From: Gammaproteobacteria bacterium
GTDB taxonomy: Bacteria > Pseudomonadota > Gammaproteobacteria > Pseudomonadales > Oceanobacteraceae
Assembly: GCA_013373125.1 (NCBI GenBank)
Contig: JABXIK010000038.1
Location: 1-35,453, forward strand
Reading direction: 5' to 3'
DNA: 35,453 nucleotides
The notes beneath the pieces are model-generated. The model searched no databases. It saw only the letters and a list, made by a program, of their open reading frames with translations, and was not told where the DNA came from. The position numbers were made by a program, and so were the translations under genes. Position 1 is the stretch's first letter; each line of letters starts with the position of its first letter. This document shows, piece by piece, positions 17,134 to 24,818 of the stretch.

Positions 17134-19125
17134 ATGCGTGAATTTTTTCGACAATTAAAAGTTCGCCAGAAAGTCTTTATGCTTCTGGCCATTGCGATGC
17201 TTGGGGTATCGATTCTAAATGTTGGTAGTAATTTTTGGCTGGCCACACAAAACCCAATCCAACAACACTTATCTGTTTTAACCCCACTTTTACACGGCCC
17301 AAACCAAAAGAATTTGACCAGCGAACAATGGCAAACCTTCTTAAATAAGAAGCAAGCGGCGTTTACCATTACCGACACCGCACTATATGATGCTAACGGC
17401 AAACGCGTTAACAGCACCACAGATCGCTTTCCTCTACATTTAAGCCAGTTGCACCTCACACCTTTTGATCACGACACCGTATTATTACCAGGCCCAAAGT
17501 TCACACTTATGGCCAAGGTCACTGCACACATCACAGAAATATTTTTATTAGAAGTCGTCATCATCAGTTTACTGATATTACTCTGCGGCTTGGTGTTAAT
17601 TTACGTCATCCTATATTTTATTAATCGCCTAATCATTCGCCCAATTTTTTCATTAACCGATACCACCAATGAAATAGCCATGGAACAAAACTATGGACTT
17701 AGGGCTCGCCGCTTTTATCCAGATGAGATAGGCACACTCGCGGAAAACTTCAACTACATGCTTAATCGTATCCAACAAGACGATATGATGTTACGCCAAG
17801 AAAAAGAAAAAGCGGAGCAAGCTCGCCAACGCGCATTAGAATTATCTAAAAAAATGCATGACACCAATGCTCGCCTTGGTTTTGAAGTCAAAGTCCGTGC
17901 CCGGGTTGAGCATAAACTCACTGATTTCCAACACTATCTCAACAACATTATTGACTCCATGCCGAGTGCCATCATAGCCATTGACCATGAGCTAAAGGTC
18001 ACCCAATGGAATAAAGGCGCATCTCAAATCACCACAATCAAACGTGATGATGCGATTTATCAGCCATTGGAAGAATCCTGCGGATTTCTTTTTACTTATT
18101 TAACGTTAATTACAGATTCTCTAGAGAACAAGGTGGTTAACAAGATTGAACGTATTCCATTCACTGCCAACAACCAAAACAGTATATTAGATATCACCAT
18201 TTACCCATTGGATGACACAACACATTCAGGTGCAGTAATTCGTATCGATGACGTTACGCAACGTACACAAATGGAAGATATGATGGTTCAGTCCGAAAAG
18301 ATGATGTCATTGGGCGGGTTAGCTGCTGGAATGGCACATGAAATCAATAACCCTCTCGGTGCCATTGTCCAGACGGTACAAAACATTAAGCGACGACTCA
18401 ATCCAGCCGTACAAAAAAACATTGAAAGCGCACAAGAAATTGATAGCAGTATGGAACATATCTGCGCCTACATAGAAAGACGCGGAATTTTTACCTTCCT
18501 AGATAATATCTCACAGGCAGGTGAACGAGCATCCACCATAGTTAACAACATGCTGCAATTTAGTCGACAAAGTCCTAAAAAATTACAACCGCAAAATCTG
18601 CATCATATTATTGATCGCTCCATTAGTATTGCGAGAAATGAATACAGTTTAAGCAAAGGATACGATTTCAAAGCCATCGACCTTGTAAAGGATTTTGATC
18701 TAACTTTAGATGACGTGCCTTGTATACCGTCTGAAATCGAACAAGTGATTCTAAATTTATTGAAAAATGCAGCTCAAGCACTGCAAGAATACAAACAAAC
18801 AAAAGAATTTGATTTAGACTGGTACAGCCAAATTCAAATCAGTACCCGTAAGAACCATGACATGGCGGAACTCATTATTGAAGACAATGGACCAGGCATG
18901 GATGAAGCCACCACCCGACATATATTTGAGCCATTCTTTACAACCAAAGAAGTGGGAATGGGTACAGGCTTAGGGTTATCAGTATCGTTCTTCATCATTA
19001 CCAACCACCACCAAGGTCAGATGCGGGTACAAAGCACCATCGGCACAGGTACTTGCTTCACCATCATGCTACCCCTGGCCAAAGAAGTCAGCGAAGCCCA
19101 AGCAGACAACCAAGCCATCTCCTAG
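17134..19125 (+). CDS. Membrane sensor histidine kinase (HAMP-PAS-HisKA-HATPase)
   Basis: A 663-residue sensor kinase. TM1 lies near residues 10-35, a periplasmic sensor of about 100 residues follows, and TM2 is near 136-163. HAMP spans about 163-215, a coiled coil rich in Glu/Lys/Arg runs to about 260, and a PAS domain covers about 263-375 (NNIIDSMPSAIIAIDHELKV). The H-box is AHEINNPLG with phospho-acceptor His402. The ATP-binding domain has its N-box Asn at 545 (LNLLKNAAQAL), DNGPGM from Asp584, and a TGLGLSVSF lid region. A longer than usual insert separates the H-box from the second dimerisation helix. No response regulator gene adjoins it, so it is an orphan here. Signal unknown. Confidence 0.93.
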   Translation: MREFFRQLKVRQKVFMLLAIAMLGVSILNVGSNFWLATQNPIQQHLSVLTPLLHGPNQKNLTSEQWQTFLNKKQAAFTITDTALYDANGKRVNSTTDRFPLHLSQLHLTPFDHDTVLLPGPKFTLMAKVTAHITEIFLLEVVIISLLILLCGLVLIYVILYFINRLIIRPIFSLTDTTNEIAMEQNYGLRARRFYPDEIGTLAENFNYMLNRIQQDDMMLRQEKEKAEQARQRALELSKKMHDTNARLGFEVKVRARVEHKLTDFQHYLNNIIDSMPSAIIAIDHELKVTQWNKGASQITTIKRDDAIYQPLEESCGFLFTYLTLITDSLENKVVNKIERIPFTANNQNSILDITIYPLDDTTHSGAVIRIDDVTQRTQMEDMMVQSEKMMSLGGLAAGMAHEINNPLGAIVQTVQNIKRRLNPAVQKNIESAQEIDSSMEHICAYIERRGIFTFLDNISQAGERASTIVNNMLQFSRQSPKKLQPQNLHHIIDRSISIARNEYSLSKGYDFKAIDLVKDFDLTLDDVPCIPSEIEQVILNLLKNAAQALQEYKQTKEFDLDWYSQIQISTRKNHDMAELIIEDNGPGMDEATTRHIFEPFFTTKEVGMGTGLGLSVSFFIITNHHQGQMRVQSTIGTGTCFTIMLPLAKEVSEAQADNQAIS

Positions 19126-19139
19126 TTACACAATCCGTC

Positions 19140-19168
19140 TTGACCTTTAACCCATGCTTTCGTAGTAT
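19140..19168 (+). promoter_or_regulatory. Sigma-70 promoter of the B12-uptake operon
   Basis: TTGACC (19140-19145) and TAGTAT (19163-19168) are separated by an optimal 17 bases. The start site would fall near 19175, just ahead of the cobalamin riboswitch. Confidence 0.75.
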
Positions 19169-19175
19169 GCGCGCA

Positions 19176-19408
19176 ACTTTAGGTGCTTTGACTGTCCTCT
19201 TAGGTCAAAGTTAAACGGGAAACTGGTGACAAAAGAGTTGTATCCAACTCTCTATTCCAGTGCTGCCCCCGCAACGGTAAGCAACTTAGATTTAGCACAC
19301 AGCCACTGAGTACAACTTGGGAAGGCGCTAAATCACAAATCTTCGATTTGAGTTGTAAGCCCGGATACCGGCCTAATCATTCATGAACTGTAGTTGCGGT
19401 GGGCGACT
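19176..19408 (+). promoter_or_regulatory. Cobalamin (B12) riboswitch
   Basis: All landmark segments are present in order: AGGTGCTTTGACTG at the 5' side (about 19181), TTAAACGGGAAACTGGTGA (about 19211-19229), the B12 box GCTGCCCCCGCAACGGTAAG (19262-19281), AGCCACTGAG (about 19301), and the closing AAGCCCGGATACCGGCC (about 19357-19373). A downstream hairpin with stem AGTTGC/GCGACT (19392-19397 and 19403-19408) and loop GGTGG can pair with the CCCC of the B12-box loop, as expected for the L5-L13 kissing interaction. It precedes a btuB-like receptor, so high B12 should repress uptake. No U-tract terminator is seen, favouring translational control. Confidence 0.95.
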
Positions 19409-19465
19409 AAGTGACAGCACAATTTATTTTTATCAATTGCTGATACTTACTCTGCCTAACCTTGG

Positions 19466-21439
19466 TTGGTTAGTGTGATTCGATTCTTCTGTTTAGCGTA
19501 TTCGATTTTTTTTGCTTTTTGCATGCCGTTATCCTATGCAGAAAACAATTTAGACAAAGTTATAGTGCACGCTGAGCAAAACCCTGTATCAAAAGGGTTA
19601 TTCAAGCAAACTATATTAAGAAACGAGTTTCTATATTCGTATCAGGATCTTTCTGATGTATTACAACAGGTAGCCGGCCTACAAGTTAGAACATCCAGCC
19701 CTGGCAATCCTGCAAGCCTTTCAATTCGAGGATCAACCCATAAACAAATAACATTTGTTATTGATGGTCAAACTGTAAATTTCGCACAATCTGGTGACTT
19801 TGATATCAATCAAATCCCACTTTCACAAATTGAATCCATTGAAGTCATTCAAGGAGCGGATCAAGATGCTACGAGCCATCAATCAATAGGTGGCACTATT
19901 CGCATCACAACACTCAATGCAAAATCTGAAATCAATACCGTACAACTAAGCCTAGGCAGTTTTGGTACGCAAAAATATATCATTGATTTAAATAAAGAAT
20001 ATCAAGGATTTTGGCGAATCAGTCTAGAGCACTATAAAACTCAATCTAACTATGAGTACCCTGTACCATCACCATTAGACAACCCTAACGATAGCAATCG
20101 AATCGAATCTATTCGCAACAATGCTTATGAAAAAGGTACCGCGCTCATTAAATGGAACAAAGAAATAAATAGCTTAGATACCGAGAGTAAAATCTTAGTT
20201 TCAACTGATAAGAAACAACTACCGAACTACCAAATGAACTCACCTAACAATAAGGCCGTTCTATCTAACAAACACTTTTCATATAACACAAAATTCAATT
20301 GGGATTACGACAACCATTGGAAATTTCTAACCCAAATCAATACAAATCAATCAAATGAAACCTACAAAGATCTCGGCAGTCATATCAGCTTCAAACCTAG
20401 CCATATAAACTTCATAAGCAATCAATATGGGTTATCTCATAAGACTCAATTTAGCTGGGACCATTCTACTATTGATTTTTATATGAATGCGATCAGAGAA
20501 AGCTTTAGCGAAGATGACCAGCTTACTCTAACTCAAGATCAGTGCCTTGATAACATATCCATATGTGATATTCGCTCGAATCAAGATCAGCTCTCTTACA
20601 AGCTCGCCTACAAACATTATACTTCAGGATTTAATGTTTTTACTGATCTAGGCAATACGCACATCACTAGGTATCAAGAAGAAAAATATGGCAATAAAGA
20701 AAGTATCGACTTCAAACAAGACTTCACAACATGGAGCTTGGTATTACAATACCTAAAATGGCAATCGGGTCTGATTAGCATTAATACCAACAAAGGTATT
20801 CGAATCCCCAGCTTATATGAGTTGTTTGGCGATAGAGGGCTGGTCAAAAGTAATGCACAGCTTTCAGCTGAAGAATCCATAAACATCAGCTTGGATATTG
20901 ATTTAAATTCGATTGAATTTAAATCCAATGAAATTAATTTTTCTACTAGCCTCTATTATCGCCAACTTGATAATGCCATTGTCCCTATTTATTCAGGCGC
21001 CACTGGAAAGTTCGAAAACGCTAATAGCGCTAACATTTTCGGCCTTCAAGCTAGAGCCTCTCTTTCTGCGCCAGACTTTAATAGTGGAATTAATATTACG
21101 CTACAAGACAGCCAGACACAGTCAAACTATGCTTCATTTGATGATAAAAAATTAGCAGGCATCTACCACAAGCAAGTTATGATTTTTACATCGATACCTT
21201 TCTTAGTTAGAGGGAATCTGCATATAAGCCATGAATATTCCGATCAGCTGTATTTAGATCGAACAAATAACCACTCACTAGAAACCAATCAAAAAACCAA
21301 TCTAAAAGTATCTTGGAAGCAGAGCACATACATTGCATCCATACACATTAACAACATCTTAAACAATGAATACCGCGATCAGTTTGGTCGCCCCATCCAG
21401 GATCGTAGTTTTGTCTTCAATAACTACTTCTCTTTTTAA
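19466..21439 (+). CDS. btuB: TonB-dependent outer-membrane vitamin B12 receptor (BtuB-like)
   Basis: A 657-residue TonB-dependent receptor (E. coli BtuB has 614). A signal peptide ends in SYA near residue 25. A TonB-box-like LDKVIVHAE follows. The plug domain (about 40-155) has DVLQQVAGLQVR, LSIRGS, TFVIDGQTVN and QIESIEVIQGAD. The beta-barrel ends in the OMP-typical terminal Phe (FNNYFSF). Substrate assignment to B12 rests on the cobalamin riboswitch and the BtuB-like plug. The frame is open only from 19460, so the start must be TTG at 19466 or GTG at 19475; neither has a good ribosome binding site, and a non-ATG start may be part of the control. Base composition is much AT-richer than neighbours (sampled lines 30-37% GC). 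Confidence 0.9.
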   Translation: MVSVIRFFCLAYSIFFAFCMPLSYAENNLDKVIVHAEQNPVSKGLFKQTILRNEFLYSYQDLSDVLQQVAGLQVRTSSPGNPASLSIRGSTHKQITFVIDGQTVNFAQSGDFDINQIPLSQIESIEVIQGADQDATSHQSIGGTIRITTLNAKSEINTVQLSLGSFGTQKYIIDLNKEYQGFWRISLEHYKTQSNYEYPVPSPLDNPNDSNRIESIRNNAYEKGTALIKWNKEINSLDTESKILVSTDKKQLPNYQMNSPNNKAVLSNKHFSYNTKFNWDYDNHWKFLTQINTNQSNETYKDLGSHISFKPSHINFISNQYGLSHKTQFSWDHSTIDFYMNAIRESFSEDDQLTLTQDQCLDNISICDIRSNQDQLSYKLAYKHYTSGFNVFTDLGNTHITRYQEEKYGNKESIDFKQDFTTWSLVLQYLKWQSGLISINTNKGIRIPSLYELFGDRGLVKSNAQLSAEESINISLDIDLNSIEFKSNEINFSTSLYYRQLDNAIVPIYSGATGKFENANSANIFGLQARASLSAPDFNSGINITLQDSQTQSNYASFDDKKLAGIYHKQVMIFTSIPFLVRGNLHISHEYSDQLYLDRTNNHSLETNQKTNLKVSWKQSTYIASIHINNILNNEYRDQFGRPIQDRSFVFNNYFSF

Positions 21440-21452
21440 TAAGGAAAAGCCA

Positions 21453-22637
21453 ATGAGAATCCCTTTTATCATTTCATTAAGTTTATTACTTAGTGCCTGT
21501 GGCAGCGATAGTAATAATTCGTCCACTTCCTGTGAGATAGATCAAATAGATATGGCCATCCAAACAGTAGCTCCAGATTTCGGAAACAGTAGCGCCGTTG
21601 CCCTAGCTTGCACAAAACAAGGCGGAATAATTGACAATTTACTAGAAAAAACAGACAGTGATTACACGTTATCAACAGGACTAAATGGTTTTTATCACAT
21701 TGGCAGAAGTGGGATTGATACTGTTGCACAATACAATTATGAAACCTTTAGTCTACAAAATTGGCAATACTCAACAAACACAGCCAACGAAGAGGGATCA
21801 TCCAATCCATATAAGATCATAGAGGCCAGTAGCACAAAAGCATTTATTATTCGATATAACAAACCCGATGTCTGGGTTGTCGATCCTTCAGCAAATACTG
21901 CGGATTCATTTTATTTATCCAGTCTCGATTTATCATCATATTTAGGAACGTACGAAGTGACGGAAGGTGAAGCAACCGTTACAAAGAATGAAACATCCGT
22001 AAACGTAGCAGATGCTGTCATTGCCAATGGCAAGCTATTCATCGCCATGCAACGCCTTGGTGCTCAATATAACTATACCAATGAATCCAAAATTGCAGTA
22101 TTCGATGTCGACTCGCTAGAAGAAATCAACACTGACAATTTAACCGATGAAAAAGCAATTACCCTAATGGGGCATAACGTGCAAACCCTCCATGCAACAG
22201 CCAATAGCTTATATGTAGCAAGTCGTGGCAATTATGGTGATGATTATGGTCAACTTGAGAAAATTGATACCAATTCATATGCATTAAGTACGGTATTAGA
22301 AGGTTCAGAAACAATTGGCCACATATCTCATGTTCAAGCCATCAGCGATGAAAAGTTATTCGTTTTGGGTAATACCTCAGGATACAACGCTCAGAAAGAA
22401 TATATTTATCAATATAACTTATTTGAAGTAAATGCTACTACGAACGCCATTGTGGAAGATATCGCGTCATTTAAAGGCACTAACATCACAGATATCGCCT
22501 TAAATGATAATAACAACTTATGGGTAGCGAGCGGTGAAAAATCGAAACCGGGTGTTTATGAATTAGATACCACAACAAACAGTAAACTAGGTTTCATACC
22601 TACTCAAATGATTCCAACAACCATTATCTTTAAGTAA
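21453..22637 (+). CDS. Outer-membrane lipoprotein, beta-propeller-like, B12 operon
   Basis: A 394-residue lipoprotein. The signal peptide ends in lipobox LLSAC with Cys16 as the lipidated residue; Gly at +2 favours outer-membrane sorting. The mature protein is beta-rich with at least five or six repeats of about 45-50 residues of the form hydrophobic strand, short turn, then (Y/F)-x-(V/L)-D: for example IANGKLFIAMQRL with KIAVFDVDSLEEI, ATANSLYVASRGN with QLEKIDTNSYALS, and NDNNNLWVASGEK with GVYELDTTTNSKL. This suggests a YncE-like propeller. Cys27 and Cys53 could form a disulphide. AAGGAAAA precedes the ATG, chosen over an upstream in-frame ATG inside btuB. It starts 13 bp after btuB. I infer help in B12 capture, like BtuG in Bacteroides; no direct proof. 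Confidence 0.82.
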   Translation: MRIPFIISLSLLLSACGSDSNNSSTSCEIDQIDMAIQTVAPDFGNSSAVALACTKQGGIIDNLLEKTDSDYTLSTGLNGFYHIGRSGIDTVAQYNYETFSLQNWQYSTNTANEEGSSNPYKIIEASSTKAFIIRYNKPDVWVVDPSANTADSFYLSSLDLSSYLGTYEVTEGEATVTKNETSVNVADAVIANGKLFIAMQRLGAQYNYTNESKIAVFDVDSLEEINTDNLTDEKAITLMGHNVQTLHATANSLYVASRGNYGDDYGQLEKIDTNSYALSTVLEGSETIGHISHVQAISDEKLFVLGNTSGYNAQKEYIYQYNLFEVNATTNAIVEDIASFKGTNITDIALNDNNNLWVASGEKSKPGVYELDTTTNSKLGFIPTQMIPTTIIFK

Positions 22638-22643
22638 AAAAAT

Positions 22644-22670
22644 GCCCCATCAGCTAACGTCTGATGGGGC
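22644..22670. terminator. Bidirectional terminator
   Basis: A perfect 10-bp stem (GCCCCATCAG / CTGATGGGGC) with a 7-base loop. A7 precedes it on the plus strand, giving a strong T-tract for the minus-strand chemoreceptor gene; TATTT follows on the plus strand for the B12 operon. It lies between the convergent stops at 22637 and 22684. Confidence 0.9.
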
Positions 22671-22683
22671 TATTTAAACCCAA

Positions 22684-24708
22684 TTACACTTGAAATCGTT
22701 GAAGCTTCTCTTGCAATGATTGCGTTAATGCTATCACTTCTTTTATGGCTTTCACCGTGTGTTCTGAATCATCCACCGTAGCACGCCCTAAATCATTAAT
22801 TTTCACCACGTTTTCATCGATGGTTTTGGCAACCTTGGTTTGCTCATCGGCTGACACAGAAATCTGACTATTTATATCAGCAATACTTTTTACCATGGTG
22901 ACTATTTCTTCTAAAGCAGTACGCACCTTAGATGAAGACTCCACAGTATTTTGTGCCATTTCATGGCTTCGATTCATAACCCCAACAGCATCAGTAATAC
23001 CGCTTTGAATCGTCGTCATGACTTCTTCAATTTCTTGTGCAGACGTTTGCGTACGACTAGCCAAAGTTCTTACTTCATCCGCCACCACAGCAAAACCCCG
23101 GCCCTGCTCACCGGCACGTGCCGCTTCGATTGCTGCGTTCAATGCAAGTAAATTGGTTTGTTCTGCAATGCCTTTAATCACCGCCAACATACTCGCAATA
23201 TTGCTAGAATTTTCTGAAAGCTCATTAATCACATCTGTGCTGTGAACAATTTCATCTGCCAGGGTATTAATCTGCCCCAAGGTTTCAGCCACCACATCAT
23301 TGGCGCTGCCTGCTTGACTTGTGGCATCCGCTGCAAAATTGGCAGCATCGGCACTTTGTCGGTTAACTTCTTCTGCCGTTGCTGCCATCTCAGTGATGGC
23401 TGACGCAACTTGTTCTGATTGATGCAGCTGCTCATTGGCTGCTTTATTACTCTGATCTGCATTGCCCCCTACCAAGGCCATACTTTGCCCGACATCGGTG
23501 GCGGTTTTATGTACCGCTTGCAACAATGAATGAATCTTATCCACCATGACATTAAATTCATGGGTTAGCTCACCCATTTCATCCTTAGATTCTACGGCCA
23601 CGCGAATGCGCATATCTCCTTGAGAGATTTGACGAGCGGCCCCATGAAACTGCCCCACAGTACTGCGCACAGACCAGAAAAATGCTGAATACAAATACAC
23701 GATAATTAGCATCACTAACGCAATCGCCACAACGACAGTTATGAGCTTACTGCCCAAAACGGAAATTCGTGCATCTAAAATTTGGTTAATTTTTTCAATG
23801 GCCAATGTTTTGACTTGATAAAATGGCGGTAGACTCTTCATGTACATACCATGAAAATCCTGCCATTTAAGCTCAATACTAACAGCAGAAATCACATCTT
23901 CATCGAGTCTTATTTTAATCGTATTCAACCCTTCTTCTGCTTGCTTGAATGAGCCAGAGAAAATTTCAACAAACGAAGTATGACTATTAAGCAAAGCCTC
24001 ATGGACTTGTCTCATACTTTTTAGTTGTGTATCGAGCACATCATAGGTTTCGTTTAATGTGTCATACGTCCCAGTCATGATGTATTGCTCAATAATTGAA
24101 AATACCCCCATGGTGTGTGCAAACCCTAAGGCCGATAAATATTTTGGATAATCAATTAATATTAATTTAAGTAATAATTGCACTTCTTCGTTGGTATCCT
24201 GAAGTACACCCGAGTTTTGTGCAATCTTGTTGGCAAGGTATAAAATTTCAGACACCACTTGGTTATTATTTTTATATTGATCACTAATGGTTGGCTGTTT
24301 ATTTTCACCAGAACGTTTTAGTTTTGACTTCCAAAGCGGTAGTTTTTCTTCCATCTCAGTGGCCAGGCTTTCATCTGCATAGCGTTGCTTCAATTGTTCC
24401 ATTTCAGCAAACAAAGCTTTTTCGACTTTATCTACTTCTTGCTTTAATTCTGGACGAGGATAAAACAAATCCACCGAAGATAAATCTCGAAACTCACTGG
24501 CCGTTTTAACCAAGTCCAATACATCTTGGATGACAACTAAAGATTCTCTTTCGATCTGTGCTTTTTGGATTTGCTCATAGGTTTGATTCACTATGGCATA
24601 GCTGAGCAATAATAGAGGGACAAAAAAGGTAATACTGATAACACCAAATTTCTTGGCGTAACTAAGACGATTCATTAAAGCGATAGCTGGCGCTAACAGT
24701 CCATTCAC
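22684..24708 (-). CDS. Methyl-accepting chemotaxis protein with large helical sensor
   Basis: A 674-residue chemoreceptor. TM1 is at about residues 21-40 and TM2 at about 322-345. The periplasmic part between them is about 280 residues, mostly helical and charged, larger than a four-helix-bundle domain and without a cache signature that I can see; a nitrate/nitrite-sensing (NIT)-type helical domain is one possibility but its motif is not clear. HAMP follows (about 345-400, with ISQGDMRIRVAVESKDEMGELTHEFN-type sequence). The signalling tip begins at residue 513 ([19 protein letters not shown]). A very strong AGGAGGT lies 10-12 bases before the ATG. No CheR pentapeptide and no che genes nearby. 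Confidence 0.94.
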   Translation of the reverse strand: MNGLLAPAIALMNRLSYAKKFGVISITFFVPLLLLSYAIVNQTYEQIQKAQIERESLVVIQDVLDLVKTASEFRDLSSVDLFYPRPELKQEVDKVEKALFAEMEQLKQRYADESLATEMEEKLPLWKSKLKRSGENKQPTISDQYKNNNQVVSEILYLANKIAQNSGVLQDTNEEVQLLLKLILIDYPKYLSALGFAHTMGVFSIIEQYIMTGTYDTLNETYDVLDTQLKSMRQVHEALLNSHTSFVEIFSGSFKQAEEGLNTIKIRLDEDVISAVSIELKWQDFHGMYMKSLPPFYQVKTLAIEKINQILDARISVLGSKLITVVVAIALVMLIIVYLYSAFFWSVRSTVGQFHGAARQISQGDMRIRVAVESKDEMGELTHEFNVMVDKIHSLLQAVHKTATDVGQSMALVGGNADQSNKAANEQLHQSEQVASAITEMAATAEEVNRQSADAANFAADATSQAGSANDVVAETLGQINTLADEIVHSTDVINELSENSSNIASMLAVIKGIAEQTNLLALNAAIEAARAGEQGRGFAVVADEVRTLASRTQTSAQEIEEVMTTIQSGITDAVGVMNRSHEMAQNTVESSSKVRTALEEIVTMVKSIADINSQISVSADEQTKVAKTIDENVVKINDLGRATVDDSEHTVKAIKEVIALTQSLQEKLQRFQV

Positions 24709-24794
24709 AGGCTTACCTCCTACTACATCTCTTATAAAGTGTAGCTGGTAATTGTGATCTGTCTTATTTTAGCGCCGGCTCATTTAAGGTTTTT

Positions 24795-24809
24795 GCACAA
24801 TCCTTGTGC
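24795..24809. other. Perfect 15-bp palindrome after aceF
   Basis: GCACAA-TCC-TTGTGC lies 9 bp beyond the aceF stop codon and about 86 bp upstream of the chemoreceptor start. On the aceF-sense strand it is followed by A's, not T's, so it does not look like a rho-independent terminator for aceF. It could be an mRNA 3' structure or an operator; the role is unknown. Confidence 0.4.
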
Positions 24810-24818
24810 CTTGTTACA

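Noticed and set aside
24795..24809. Terminator for aceF at the GCACAATCCTTGTGC palindrome
   Set aside because: The sense strand of aceF has A's rather than T's after the stem, so it is kept only as an unassigned palindrome.
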